Source of the DNA: Bacteroidota bacterium
Lineage (GTDB): Bacteria; Bacteroidota; Bacteroidia; Flavobacteriales_D; Sanyastnellaceae
Assembly (NCBI GenBank): GCA_027624855.1
Contig: JAQBTQ010000019.1
Location: 1 to 48,033 of the forward strand
Length of the DNA stretch: 48,033 bases
Direction of reading: 5' to 3'
Every line of letters starts with the position of its first letter. Within the stretch, counting starts at the first letter, position 1. Positions 7,666 through 16,598 of the stretch are shown here, in pieces. The notes beneath the pieces are model-generated. The model did not search any database, had not been told where the DNA came from, and saw only the letters and a program-made list of their open reading frames with translations. The position numbers and the translations under genes were made by a program.

Positions 7666-8934
7666 TCAACCCAATAGACCTTTCTCTTTTCTATTGAGGT
7701 AACCACTGCACAACACCAGTGTTATAAAGATAAAAGGAACCACACCTTGTTGCAGTTCGAGCAAGCTTTCCAAGACACCATTTAACAGCCATATCATAGA
7801 CCAGGCTATGAGGTGCCAATTTCGTTCAATCCATGCCAAACGAAGTGTCCCACCCCACCATAGGATTAAAAAAACAATCCCAAGCCAACCACTGCTAATG
7901 CCCATTTGCAACCAAACGCTATGTGAATTCATGCTTTTTTTTCTAGCATAATGAGCTCCATCGGCCTCATAGAATGAATTCAACACATCCTGTGAATCGC
8001 CAATTCCCACTCCAAGTGGATGATTTGTCAGCACTTTCCAAGAAGCATTCCACGCCTGAACCCGCCCACCTGAAGAGCCAATATTTTCAGAAGGTCCCTC
8101 ATTTTGAAGCTTCGTTACAACAAGTGGTTCATTTCCAGAATGAATTGATTCAATGGAGGTGTCCTTTGAAAAAACATACTGCTGAAACTCCTGCCATCTC
8201 CCTTGATCTCCTGCCCAACCACCACTAAGTAATAAAACGATTGCAACCCCATAAGGCCAAGCAAACTGCTTGTTGATTCGAACCAATCGAATGATTTCAA
8301 TAGACCAAATAACACAGCCTATGATCCAAGCAGCCTTTGAAGCAAGTAAACCCACAAACAGGCCACTCAGAAAGAGATGCACTTTTTGCCAATGTTCATT
8401 CAACGGGTTCAATACCGCAACAATAACTAAATACATTCCGAGATACGTCGGATGAAAAGGTCCAGCCAGCCCATCATATCGCCATGCATTCTCCTCCAAG
8501 CTGAACAAAGCATGCATGAATCTCCAGCACATAAATACCCCGATTCCAATGAGAAATGCCGCTACAATTTTTTCTTTTTCAATTCTTCCAAGGCGCTTTT
8601 GATAATGCCAGAAGAGCAATGGAATCAATAGCATACTGAATTTGGTTTCCAATTGTAGCAAGCCATCTTCAACACTTTCAGTCCAGATCAAGGTGCAGGC
8701 CAGCAAAACGAATGTCAATATGCTCCACATTCCGAACCATCGGCTGGAATCCATCAAAGGTTCTTGTGCTACTCGAGTTTGTTGACTTATTGCAACCTTC
8801 CAAGCCACTTCTAACACAAGCACACCAACTACCCAAAGCAACAGAGAAATCACCGTAAAGCGGGGATGAACAGGAATGACCAGCGCCGTAAGTACGGGCA
8901 TCCAAGCGACAATTTTTTGAACTTGAATCTTCAT
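7666..8934 (-). CDS. O-antigen ligase/polymerase (Wzy_C) family membrane protein
   Basis: Polytopic protein of 422 residues with about ten to twelve hydrophobic segments and a large periplasmic loop at about residues 215-310. The loop contains the family pattern: GGRVQAWNASW, then NHPLGVGIG, then NSHSVWLQMGISSGWLG. WaaL- and Wzy-type enzymes use this loop to join undecaprenyl-linked glycans to lipid A core or to each other. Which of the two this is cannot be decided. The ATG at 8934 overlaps the stop of the upstream GT2 gene (ATGA), so the two form one unit with the GNAT-DinB gene. It converges on pyrG with only 23 bp between. Confidence 0.8.
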   Translation of the reverse strand: MKIQVQKIVAWMPVLTALVIPVHPRFTVISLLLWVVGVLVLEVAWKVAISQQTRVAQEPLMDSSRWFGMWSILTFVLLACTLIWTESVEDGLLQLETKFSMLLIPLLFWHYQKRLGRIEKEKIVAAFLIGIGVFMCWRFMHALFSLEENAWRYDGLAGPFHPTYLGMYLVIVAVLNPLNEHWQKVHLFLSGLFVGLLASKAAWIIGCVIWSIEIIRLVRINKQFAWPYGVAIVLLLSGGWAGDQGRWQEFQQYVFSKDTSIESIHSGNEPLVVTKLQNEGPSENIGSSGGRVQAWNASWKVLTNHPLGVGIGDSQDVLNSFYEADGAHYARKKSMNSHSVWLQMGISSGWLGIVFLILWWGGTLRLAWIERNWHLIAWSMIWLLNGVLESLLELQQGVVPFIFITLVLCSGYLNRKEKGLLG

Positions 8935-9968
8935 CTCGTCAACTGTCCTGCTTCCTTTATTGGGCGACGCCGAAGAAAAATAAAATGAAGAATCCCCTTC
9001 AAATAACCCCAACCATAACCCAAATGAATCAATGCGTACGCTTTCAATATTCCTGGAACATCTCGCATCGATCCCGCGGATGCGATTGCAGATCCTGTTC
9101 CCACCACCAACCAAAAGCTCAATGCCGAAATAAAGAGCGACGCCCCAAGTCCTTCCCATGCATCATCCCATTGGCCTGAAACTTCAAGTCCCCAAGTCAG
9201 AAACGTAAGCGATAAAAACAAGATGAATGTTGCTGGAACGATTTGTCTCCAAGTGGTAATCGTACCATGCTTTCGATTGACAAAGACTTTCCAGTAACCA
9301 TATTGATGGTATTGGCGCAACAATCTGCGATAACTCGACCGAACGAAGTATCGGCTCGCAATCCGCGGATCAAACCAAATTCTCCATCCCGATTGAAGCA
9401 GACGAAAATTGAATTCGTCATCTTGATTTCGAGTCAAAGCCTCGTCAAAAAGTCCAATTTCGTCAAAAACAACTCGGCGATAAGCTCCAAATGCCACAGT
9501 GTCGACATGTCCCGCAATCCCGCCTGTTCGAAATCTGGCATCTCCAACACCGAATGGTGTACTCATCGCAGTTCCAATTCTGCGAGACGTTGCAGACCCG
9601 TGCAATTGTTCGACAATTCCTCCTACACAACCCGATTCAGGGTGTGCCCGCAACGCTTCTGCATTTCTAATTAAAAAATCAGCATTGACTTCGGAATGAG
9701 CGCCCAAAATGACAATGGTATCACCCTTCGCGTCCATGATACCGATATTCAATGCGCATGGGGTCGTCTTTCGAGGATTTTCAATCCAGCGAATTTTGTC
9801 CTCACGCTTTGCCCATTTTGACAGTTTATCGCGGGTTCCATCATCACTTCCACCATCCACTACAATGACTTCCCAAGAGACCCCAGGATGCTGCTGGTTC
9901 ATCAAACCATTTAGCGTTTGATCTATGAAATCCAACTCGTTCAAACAAGGTATGACGACTGATATCAT
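8931..9968 (-). CDS. Family 2 glycosyltransferase (ExoA-like)
   Basis: Protein of 345 residues. The N-terminal GT-A domain starts with MISVVIPCLNEL and has VIVVDGGSDDGT near residue 35. The usual metal-binding DxD is represented by LGAHSEV, as in ExoA-type enzymes. The acceptor/catalytic segment RNQDDEFNFRL lies near 180. The C-terminal 110 residues contain two to three transmembrane segments (ATFILFLSLTFLTWG, SLFISALSFWLVVG), so the enzyme is membrane-tethered at the inner face. It would transfer a sugar to a lipid-linked glycan. The ATG at 9968 is 7 nt after the GNAT-DinB stop, and the 3' end is coupled to the O-antigen-ligase-like gene. Donor and acceptor are unknown. Confidence 0.85.
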   Translation of the reverse strand: MISVVIPCLNELDFIDQTLNGLMNQQHPGVSWEVIVVDGGSDDGTRDKLSKWAKREDKIRWIENPRKTTPCALNIGIMDAKGDTIVILGAHSEVNADFLIRNAEALRAHPESGCVGGIVEQLHGSATSRRIGTAMSTPFGVGDARFRTGGIAGHVDTVAFGAYRRVVFDEIGLFDEALTRNQDDEFNFRLLQSGWRIWFDPRIASRYFVRSSYRRLLRQYHQYGYWKVFVNRKHGTITTWRQIVPATFILFLSLTFLTWGLEVSGQWDDAWEGLGASLFISALSFWLVVGTGSAIASAGSMRDVPGILKAYALIHLGYGWGYLKGILHFIFLRRRPIKEAGQLTR

Positions 9969-9975
9969 CCGAGCT

Positions 9976-10962
9976 TCATTCTTGAGGTTCCATCAATCGA
10001 TGAAGTTGATGGATGTGATGCAGAATATGCGCTTGACCAAATCCAAAAACATCGGCAAGTGAAATGCGACCAGCAACCGGATGAGGAAATACCTGAACGG
10101 ACCACCACGTCGGATTTTTCAGGATTTCGCCTAGCGCCTCAAAAGATTGCGCCCTAAAATCCATCCATTGCTTCTTCAGCAAATCCTTATCTGAATTGTA
10201 TTCATCTGATGGCGTCAATGATTGATTATCAGTGGGGTCCTTCCATCGTTTTTTCGAACGGAGCGCTTGAATCAACATCCAGCCATTCCCATCCGTTTCC
10301 AAATTGGTCAAAGGCAATTCTTCAGGAATCGCAAGCGATTTTTTGGATAAGTACGTCAGCAACGATCGTTCGGAAATCACGAGGTGCTCCAAAATCTGTA
10401 GTCCACCCCACACCGACGAAGAACCATTCATCTTGTCTTCAGGCAACGCATCCAAAACTGAAAAAAACGCATTGGTCGCCTCATCCCAGTGGTTTTCCCA
10501 AGCAGATAATCCCACATGCGGTCTCAGCATTTCGATATGGGGAATTCCATCTTCTAGGTATCCGTCTCCTTCTACTTCAAATCCCAAGCCTTCATAAAAA
10601 TGAATCAGGTATTGTTGCGCAGATATCCGAATGGATTGACCAGGCCAATGTCTTTGGCAAGACCGAATGGCACGTTCCATTAATTCTTGGCCAAGACCGC
10701 TTCCTCGCCGTTCAATGGAAGTAGCCACTCGTCCGATGCTCGGCTCAGCATACGAAATGCTCGGCGGAACCAATCGAACCACAGCTTCAGATTTATGGTG
10801 CTTCGGATCGTAGTTGAACAAATGAATTGATTGGGCATCCTTGTCATCCAAATCCAAGTAAACACAATCTTGTTCCACTACGAATACTTCAGAACGCAGT
10901 CTCAATGCTGCAAACAACTCGCGAGAGGACAATTCATCCAACGTTTTTTCAACCCAAATCAC
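9976..10962 (-). CDS. Fusion of GNAT acetyltransferase (ElaA-like) and DinB-like domain
   Basis: Residues 1-150 are a GNAT fold of ElaA type. LRLRSEVFVVEQDCVYLDLDDKD is the ElaA hallmark, followed by the acetyl-CoA loop IERRGSGLGQELM and LIHFYEGLGFEVEGDGYLEDGIPHIEM. Residues 165-328 are a four-helix DinB/YfiT-like domain. Candidate metal-site histidines are in LEHLVISE near 193 and in the C-terminal HILHHIHQLHRL. The two domains are normally separate proteins. The start is GTG at 10962; no in-frame ATG lies before the conserved core, and a TAAATTG box 4 nt upstream supports it. It heads the unit with GT2 and the ligase-like gene. Substrate is unknown; possibly thiol- or amine-linked detoxification. 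Confidence 0.75.
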   Translation of the reverse strand: MIWVEKTLDELSSRELFAALRLRSEVFVVEQDCVYLDLDDKDAQSIHLFNYDPKHHKSEAVVRLVPPSISYAEPSIGRVATSIERRGSGLGQELMERAIRSCQRHWPGQSIRISAQQYLIHFYEGLGFEVEGDGYLEDGIPHIEMLRPHVGLSAWENHWDEATNAFFSVLDALPEDKMNGSSSVWGGLQILEHLVISERSLLTYLSKKSLAIPEELPLTNLETDGNGWMLIQALRSKKRWKDPTDNQSLTPSDEYNSDKDLLKKQWMDFRAQSFEALGEILKNPTWWSVQVFPHPVAGRISLADVFGFGQAHILHHIHQLHRLMEPQE

Positions 10963-11021
10963 GCCGCAATTTACAATCTGAAACTCGGGAAATCCGGTCC
11001 GACTCGAGTACTTTCGTGGCC

Positions 11022-12911
11022 ATGTCTGATGTCAACGTTTTCTCTGCAGAAAATTTAGGCAAACGCTACGGGGAAAGGCTGCTCTTCGAAGGTTTGACCT
11101 TTGGGCTATCAATGGGACAAAAGACAGCGCTTGTCGCAAAAAATGGAAGTGGCAAAACCACTTTACTTAACGGAATTTGCGGCATCGACCCTTTTGATGA
11201 AGGAAGAATCAGCATTGATGGAAACATTCGCTGGAGTTACCTCCCACAGAATCCTCAATTCAGCATTGATCAGTCCATTCTCGATCATCTTTATGCCAGT
11301 GACTTGCCCGCTATCCAGGCAATGAAAAGCTATGCAATAGCTCTTGAAAAAAGTGAAAACGTCCAAGCCGTTCAGAAAACACATGAGGCTATGGATGCCA
11401 CGCAGGCATGGGACTTCGAGTCACGTGCCAAGGAAGTTTTGGGCAAATTGAATTTACACGACTTGAGTCGAACCATGGGCTCATTGAGCGGAGGTGAGAG
11501 ACGGCGGGTGGCTTTGGCGCGCGTGCTGATAGAAGAACCGGACATTCTCTTTCTTGATGAGCCTACGAATCATCTCGACTTGGATATGATCAATTGGTTG
11601 GAGCGTCATCTCACCCAATCAAAAGTGACGCTTTTCATGATCACTCATGATCGCTACTTCCTCGAAAATGTTTGTGACACCATTTTTGAGCTGGATGAGC
11701 AAACCTTATTCAAATACAAAGGCAACTACCAATATTTCTTAGAAAAACGAGAAGAACGGAAAAACAATGCGCTTGCCAATCGGTCCAAGGCCAGAAGTTC
11801 ATTCAGAAGGGAGCTGGAATGGATGAGATCCACTCCCTCAGCGAGAACTGGAAAATCAAAATCACGAATTGAACGATTTTATGAAATAAAACAAGCGGCA
11901 AAAAAGCGCCTTGAAGAAGACCAAATGACCCTCCAGCTCAATCCCCATCGTCTTGGAGGCAAAATCATCGAATTGCACAATGTCAAACAGTCATTTGGCG
12001 ACAGGGCGTTGTTTGCCTCGCTGACCTATCATTTCAAAAAAGGTGACCGGCTGGGAATTATTGGACAAAATGGATCGGGCAAATCAACCTTGCTGGACGT
12101 CATCACGCAACGAAGAAATCCGTCCCAAGGCAAAGTCATTGTTGGAGAAACGGTTGTTTTTGGATACTATAATCAAGCAGGTGCCAATTTTCCCGAGGGC
12201 CAAAAAATGATTGAAGCCATCTACGATATTGCCGAGTTTATGCCACTCCAAAAGGGTCAAAAGATCACCGCTGCGCAGTTACTTGAACGTTTCATGTTCC
12301 CACGGTCCAGCCATAATCAATTGATTTCATCATTGAGTGGTGGCGAGCGAAAAAGACTCCATCTGTTGCAAGTCCTCATGGGCAATCCCAATGTCTTGAT
12401 CCTTGATGAGCCCACCAACGATTTGGACATCTACACCTTGCAAGTTCTCGAGGAATTCTTGCTTGACTTTCCCGGATGCCTCATCATCGTCAGTCACGAT
12501 CGTTACTTCATGGATCGCCTGGTCGAGCACATTTGGATTGTTGGAGAAGAGGAAACCATACAGCAATTCCCAGGGAATTATTCAGAATATCGCATTGCTT
12601 CGAAAGAGCGACGGAGCGCAAAAGAAAATTCAAAATCGAACGATTCAACCGCGGACGAAAAACTCGAATCTTCGTTACAAACACCAAAAAACGACTACTC
12701 AAACCGCTTGAGTTTCAAAGAAAAATTCGAGTTTGACCAGTTGGAAGGACAGATAGAAAAACTGGAGCAACAGAAAACAGCGCTAACCGATCAGCTCTAC
12801 ACAGAAACTGATCCCGAAAAGCTTCAATCCATCGGACTCCAATTAAAAGAAATAACTGACGAGCTCGAGCAAGCAGAAAACCGATGGCTTGAACTTTCGG
12901 AACGCGCTTAA
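11022..12911 (+). CDS. ABC-F family ATPase (Uup-like)
   Basis: Soluble tandem ABC protein of 629 residues with no membrane segment. The first nucleotide-binding domain has Walker A AKNGSGKTT near 38, signature LSGGERRRVALARV and Walker B ILFLDEPTNHLD. The linker (about residues 240-310) is basic and helical, with RSKARSSFRRELEWMR. The second domain has GQNGSGKST near 347, LSGGERKRLHLLQV and VLILDEPTNDLD. A C-terminal coiled coil (about 570-629) resembles the Uup DNA-binding tail. ABC-F proteins act on ribosomes; Uup-type members also affect genome stability. The start is the ATG at 11022, 5 nt after TACTTTCG (a one-mismatch -7 box). Divergent from the GNAT-DinB gene. Confidence 0.85.
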   Translation: MSDVNVFSAENLGKRYGERLLFEGLTFGLSMGQKTALVAKNGSGKTTLLNGICGIDPFDEGRISIDGNIRWSYLPQNPQFSIDQSILDHLYASDLPAIQAMKSYAIALEKSENVQAVQKTHEAMDATQAWDFESRAKEVLGKLNLHDLSRTMGSLSGGERRRVALARVLIEEPDILFLDEPTNHLDLDMINWLERHLTQSKVTLFMITHDRYFLENVCDTIFELDEQTLFKYKGNYQYFLEKREERKNNALANRSKARSSFRRELEWMRSTPSARTGKSKSRIERFYEIKQAAKKRLEEDQMTLQLNPHRLGGKIIELHNVKQSFGDRALFASLTYHFKKGDRLGIIGQNGSGKSTLLDVITQRRNPSQGKVIVGETVVFGYYNQAGANFPEGQKMIEAIYDIAEFMPLQKGQKITAAQLLERFMFPRSSHNQLISSLSGGERKRLHLLQVLMGNPNVLILDEPTNDLDIYTLQVLEEFLLDFPGCLIIVSHDRYFMDRLVEHIWIVGEEETIQQFPGNYSEYRIASKERRSAKENSKSNDSTADEKLESSLQTPKNDYSNRLSFKEKFEFDQLEGQIEKLEQQKTALTDQLYTETDPEKLQSIGLQLKEITDELEQAENRWLELSERA

Positions 12912-12924
12912 CTGGGATTAAACC

Positions 12925-14007
12925 TTATTGTTGGTCAAAGTCCACTTCAAAAGGACCCTCTCCTTTCAATTTGGATTGACATGTCAAGACAAAGCCCGCC
13001 TCCGTTTCATCCGGCTCCAAAGCATAATTAACATCCATTTCGACTTTGCCTTGCACCATTTTCGCACGACACGTGCAACAGACTCCTCCAAGGCAACTGT
13101 ACGGGGCATCCAATCCTGCATCCAATGCCGCATCCATGATGGAGCGACCTTCCTGGACTTCCACCGTGGTGGTCAAGCCATCGAGCACAACTGAAAGCAT
13201 CTTACTTCCACCCTTTGAGACCTCCTCTGATTGGGTCGTGGCCGATTCAGAACGTGCGGAAGAAGAGGTCGTAAACAATTCAAAGCGGATATCAGCTGCT
13301 GGCATGCCTTCCGATTCCAATGCGGCTTTGCATGCAAAAATCATGTCCTCCGGGCCACACAAAAAGGCGGCATCATATTTTTCAAGTTGAATCCACCCGC
13401 TGTTCAGTATTTCCTTGCACCGTTGTTCGTCCAATCTTCCATTCAACAATTCAATGTCCTGAGGCTCACGGGTCAGGATATGGAACAACCTTAAACGGTC
13501 AAGGTACAGATCCTTCAGTTCGCTCAAGGCCTCCCTGAATATGATACTCGGTGTATCTCTATTGACATAGAAAAGTGTGAATTGACTATTCGGCTCAGAG
13601 AGCATCAACTCCTTGATTTGACTCATGATTGGGGTGATACCTGAACCTGCAGCAAAAGCGATGAAATTGCGCGCTGCATCTTGATTTGGCTCGAGCACAA
13701 ATTTCCCATTCGGCGGCATCACATCGAGGCAATCTCCCACTTTCAAAGAATGATTTGCCCAGGTGCTAAACTTTCCTCCTTCCACTTGCTTGATCGCCAC
13801 ACGCCACTCCGAATCACTCGGGGAAGAACAGAGTGAATAGCTCCTTCGAACCAATTCACCATCAATGTTGGCTTGAAGGGTTAGGTATTGTCCTGCACGG
13901 TAACCAAAGGTTTCTTGAAGGTCAACACCGACCTGAAACGCAACCGAAACACAGCTTTCTGTCTCTTTTCGAACATCTGTCACCTGCAAAGAATAGAACT
14001 CATTCAT
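12925..14007 (-). CDS. paaE: Phenylacetyl-CoA epoxidase reductase subunit
   Basis: Reductase of 360 residues that passes electrons from NAD(P)H to the diiron centre of PaaA. Residues 1-100 are an FAD-binding domain with RRSYSLC at 54-60. Residues about 110-240 are an NAD(P)-binding domain ([15 protein letters not shown]). Residues 270-360 are a plant-type 2Fe-2S ferredoxin domain with Cys305, Cys310, Cys313 and Cys343. Length and domain order fit PaaE. The start is the ATG at 14007, 4 nt after a perfect -7 box. paaE is usually the last gene of a paaABCDE operon; here it is divergent from paaA, with 77 bp between the two starts. Confidence 0.9.
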   Translation of the reverse strand: MNEFYSLQVTDVRKETESCVSVAFQVGVDLQETFGYRAGQYLTLQANIDGELVRRSYSLCSSPSDSEWRVAIKQVEGGKFSTWANHSLKVGDCLDVMPPNGKFVLEPNQDAARNFIAFAAGSGITPIMSQIKELMLSEPNSQFTLFYVNRDTPSIIFREALSELKDLYLDRLRLFHILTREPQDIELLNGRLDEQRCKEILNSGWIQLEKYDAAFLCGPEDMIFACKAALESEGMPAADIRFELFTTSSSARSESATTQSEEVSKGGSKMLSVVLDGLTTTVEVQEGRSIMDAALDAGLDAPYSCLGGVCCTCRAKMVQGKVEMDVNYALEPDETEAGFVLTCQSKLKGEGPFEVDFDQQ

Positions 14008-14011
14008 GCCG

Positions 14012-14019
14012 CAAAAATA
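14012..14019 (-). promoter_or_regulatory. paaE -7 box, 4 nt before the start codon
   Basis: TATTTTTG on the minus strand is an exact TAnnTTTG match, followed by CGGC and the ATG. With the normal spacing the transcript would start at or within one base of the A of ATG, giving a leaderless mRNA. No clear -33 TTG at the preferred distance; TTG triplets lie 15 and 22 nt upstream of the box. Confidence 0.5.
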
Positions 14020-14056
14020 CTCGACAAAGCATGGCAAAAACCAACCGAGGTCAGCG

Positions 14057-14074
14057 TTGTTATCTTTGTAACAA
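14057..14074 (+). promoter_or_regulatory. paaA -7 box inside an 18-bp inverted repeat (candidate operator)
   Basis: TTGTTA and TAACAA are perfect 6-bp arms around TCTTTG. The paaA -7 box TATCTTTG (14061-14068) lies inside the repeat, so any protein bound here would block paaABCD transcription. An 18-bp dyad is a common size for TetR-type sites, and phenylacetate genes are often controlled by PaaR or PaaX repressors. No regulator gene is in the window, so the link is inference. The predicted start point is about 10 nt before the paaA ATG. Confidence 0.5.
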
Positions 14075-14084
14075 ATCTTGCAAC

Positions 14085-15041
14085 ATGGTACAAGAAATGG
14101 ACTTGTTGAAACGCTTTGACGCCTACATTGATTCTGATCAAAAAATCGAGGCAAAAGATTGGATGCCTGATGCTTATCGGAAAACCCTGATTCGTCAGAT
14201 CAGTCAACACGCGCATAGCGAAATCATTGGAATGTTGCCAGAAGGGAATTGGATTACGCGGGCCCCAAGTTTGCAACGAAAAGCCATTTTGTTGGCCAAA
14301 GTCCAAGACGAAGCTGGACATGGCCTTTACCTCTACTCAGCCGCAGAAACGCTCGGTGTCAACCGCGAAGAGCTTTTGGATGCTTTGCATAAGGGAAAAG
14401 CCAAGTATTCGAGCATTTTCAATTATCCGACGCTCACTTGGGCAGATATGGGAGCCATTGGTTGGCTGGTAGACGGAGCCGCCATCATGAATCAAGTGCC
14501 ACTTTGCAAATGCAGTTACGGCCCCTACGCTCGAGCGATGGTGCGGGTTTGTAAAGAAGAGAGCTTTCATCAGCGACAAGGATTTCAAATCATGCTGAAT
14601 CTTTGCAACGGCACCAAAGAACAAAAAGAAATGGCACAGGACGCGTTGAATCGATGGTGGTGGCCCTCCCTAATGATGTTTGGGCCCAACGATGAATCCT
14701 CGATGCATAGCGCCCAGTCCATGAAGTGGAAAATCAAGCGATTCAGCAATGACGAATTGCGGCAGCGGTTTGTGGACATGAGTGTACCTCAAGCAGAACT
14801 GTTAGGCTTGACCATTCCAGATGAACAATTGAAATGGAATGAAGCTACTGGTCATTATGACTTTGGCCCAATCGATTGGTCGGAATTTGAAGCCGTCGTT
14901 TCTGGCAATGGACCATGCAATAGAGAGCGATTGGCCACCCGTGTCAAAGCCCATGAAAATGGTGAATGGGTTCGCGCTGCGGCTGCGGCACATGCCGCAA
15001 AAGTAGCTAAACGAAAATCCTTAAAAACTGACGCCGCATGA
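14085..15041 (+). CDS. paaA: Phenylacetyl-CoA epoxidase catalytic subunit
   Basis: Catalytic subunit of the multicomponent oxygenase that converts phenylacetyl-CoA to its ring-1,2-epoxide. The 318-residue ferritin-like fold carries diiron ligands at Glu46 (HSEIIG), Glu76 and His79 (DEAGH), and Glu159 with His162 (EESFHQ). Arg-, Lys- and Trp-rich stretches near residues 215-240 fit the CoA-thioester site. The start is the ATG at 14085 (MVQEMD), about 10 nt after the predicted transcription start; ATG 14097 is an alternative. An Ala/Lys-rich tail closes the protein. It overlaps paaB by ATGA and begins the paaABCD unit. Confidence 0.94.
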   Translation: MVQEMDLLKRFDAYIDSDQKIEAKDWMPDAYRKTLIRQISQHAHSEIIGMLPEGNWITRAPSLQRKAILLAKVQDEAGHGLYLYSAAETLGVNREELLDALHKGKAKYSSIFNYPTLTWADMGAIGWLVDGAAIMNQVPLCKCSYGPYARAMVRVCKEESFHQRQGFQIMLNLCNGTKEQKEMAQDALNRWWWPSLMMFGPNDESSMHSAQSMKWKIKRFSNDELRQRFVDMSVPQAELLGLTIPDEQLKWNEATGHYDFGPIDWSEFEAVVSGNGPCNRERLATRVKAHENGEWVRAAAAAHAAKVAKRKSLKTDAA

Positions 15042-15331
15042 GCACCAAACCAAACGATTGGCCCCTCTGGGAAGTCTTCGTCCGAAGTCGCCAAGGTTTG
15101 AGCCACCGGCATGTCGGAAGCCTGCATGCTGCTGACGCTGAAATGGCATTGAGCAATGCACGTGATGTGTATACCAGGCGTCAAGAGGGCACCAGCATCT
15201 GGGTGGTTCGTGCCCAAGACATCACCGCTACATCTCCAGATGAAAAGGACATGTTATTTGATCCTGCGAATGATAAAGTCTATCGGCATCCCACTTTTTA
15301 TGATCTCCCGGACGAAGTGAAAAACATGTGA
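15038..15331 (+). CDS. paaB: Phenylacetyl-CoA epoxidase subunit PaaB
   Basis: Small structural subunit of 97 residues needed for assembly of the PaaABC(E) complex. It starts with [24 protein letters not shown], the typical PaaB opening (W-x-V-F-x-R, then HVGSLHA). It continues with the A[11 protein letters not shown] and S-IWVVRA strands and ends with [11 protein letters not shown]. Its ATG overlaps the paaA stop (ATGA), and its stop overlaps the paaC start by one base (TGATG), consistent with strict co-translation. Confidence 0.93.
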   Translation: MSTKPNDWPLWEVFVRSRQGLSHRHVGSLHAADAEMALSNARDVYTRRQEGTSIWVVRAQDITATSPDEKDMLFDPANDKVYRHPTFYDLPDEVKNM

Positions 15332-16086
15332 TGAATTCAGAAAATCATCAATTGCTATTGAGGTTGGGAGATGACGCACTGATATTGTCTCAGCGTTTGT
15401 CTGAATGGTGTGGACATGGCCCAGCGTTAGAAGAAGACATCGCCCTATCCAATATCGCCCTCGATTTGTTGGGCCAAGCCCGCTCATTCCTCACCTTGGC
15501 TGGAGCTCGTGAAGGATTGAATAGAACAGAAGATGACTTGGCATATTTGCGTTCTGATCGAGAATTCAGAAATGCCCTTTTGGTAGAATTGCCTAATGGA
15601 CATTTTGGTGATACCATCATGCGTCAATTTCTTTTCGATCAATTTGCGCTATTGCGCTACGAGTGCCTAGCAGCACAGCGTTTTGATCTTGACGTCGCAG
15701 CGATTTCCGCCAAAGCATTGAAAGAGACTAAATACCATGCTGAACATTCAGCCAAATGGGTGATCCGCCTCGGTGATGGCACAGATGAAAGCCATGAAAA
15801 GATTCAGGAAAGCCTCAATACACTTTGGGTATACACTGGTGAGCTATTTGAACCAGACACTGTGACAAGTTATTGCACCAACAATGGTCTCATCTCCGAT
15901 CCCGATCAATTGAAATCACAATGGCTTGAAAGCATCAATTTGGTGCTCGAAGAGGCCACACTCAGCCTTCCTTCATCTGAATGGATGCAATGTGGAGGAA
16001 GAAATGGGATTCACACAGAACACCTGAGCTATCTGCTAGCTGAAATGCAGGTCCTTCAGCACAAGTACCCTGGTGCCAAATGGTAA
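15331..16086 (+). CDS. paaC: Phenylacetyl-CoA epoxidase structural subunit PaaC
   Basis: Protein of 251 residues, homologous to PaaA but usually without the catalytic diiron site. It forms the structural heterodimer with PaaA. Family segments are LGDDALILSQRLSEWCGHGPALEEDIALSNIALDLLGQAR (about residues 10-50), YLRSDREFRN, and the helix KALKETKYHAEHSAKWVIRLGDGT. ATG 15331 is preferred over the GTG one codon earlier; it overlaps the paaB stop by one base. The stop lies 7 bases inside paaD. Confidence 0.93.
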   Translation: MNSENHQLLLRLGDDALILSQRLSEWCGHGPALEEDIALSNIALDLLGQARSFLTLAGAREGLNRTEDDLAYLRSDREFRNALLVELPNGHFGDTIMRQFLFDQFALLRYECLAAQRFDLDVAAISAKALKETKYHAEHSAKWVIRLGDGTDESHEKIQESLNTLWVYTGELFEPDTVTSYCTNNGLISDPDQLKSQWLESINLVLEEATLSLPSSEWMQCGGRNGIHTEHLSYLLAEMQVLQHKYPGAKW

Positions 16087-16571
16087 GCGACCGGCTTAGC
16101 CAAATCACCAATGCATTGGAGCGGGTCATGGACCCTGAACTTCCTTTTTTGAGCATTACCGAACTGGGCATGATTAGGGGAACGGAGATTGATGATGAGG
16201 GAAAAGCGATTGTACACCTCTCCCCAACTTATTCAGGATGCCCTGCAACGGATGCGATTCAAGAGGATATTCGTGCAATGCTTTCACAAATTGATTCAAA
16301 TTTTGAGATAAAGTTGGTCCTTTCACCCGCTTGGACGACCGATTGGATTCAAGATTCAGCGAAAGAAAAAATGAGGCAAAACGGCATCGCTCCGCCCGAA
16401 GGTTCGAGTGCAGACAAATCCTTTCTCTTAGGAGAAGCCAAAAGCATCGCATGTCCTCAATGTGGCAGCAATGCCACCAAGTTGGTGAGCCCATTTGGCT
16501 CTACGGCTTGTAAAGCCCACTTCAAGTGCAAAGATTGCCTTGAACCGTTTGACCACTTCAAGTGCATCTGA
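16080..16571 (+). CDS. paaD: PaaD-type protein with DUF59/MIP18 domain and zinc ribbon
   Basis: Accessory protein of 163 residues (PaaD, PaaJ in some naming), proposed to help Fe-S or diiron maturation of the epoxidase. Residues 1-95 are a DUF59/MIP18 domain (VMDPELPFLSITELGMIRG, TYSGCPATDAI). Residues 120-163 have a four-Cys zinc-ribbon-like tail, CPQC then CKDC, with further Cys at the end. The ATG at 16080 lies inside the end of paaC, with a 7-base overlap. It ends the unit; the downstream ABC exporter is convergent. No ring-opening genes (paaZ, paaG, paaF, paaH, paaJ) or paaK are in the window. Confidence 0.9.
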   Translation: MVSDRLSQITNALERVMDPELPFLSITELGMIRGTEIDDEGKAIVHLSPTYSGCPATDAIQEDIRAMLSQIDSNFEIKLVLSPAWTTDWIQDSAKEKMRQNGIAPPEGSSADKSFLLGEAKSIACPQCGSNATKLVSPFGSTACKAHFKCKDCLEPFDHFKCI

Positions 16572-16598
16572 CTTGAGATGGCCGATTGGGCAAACCCA

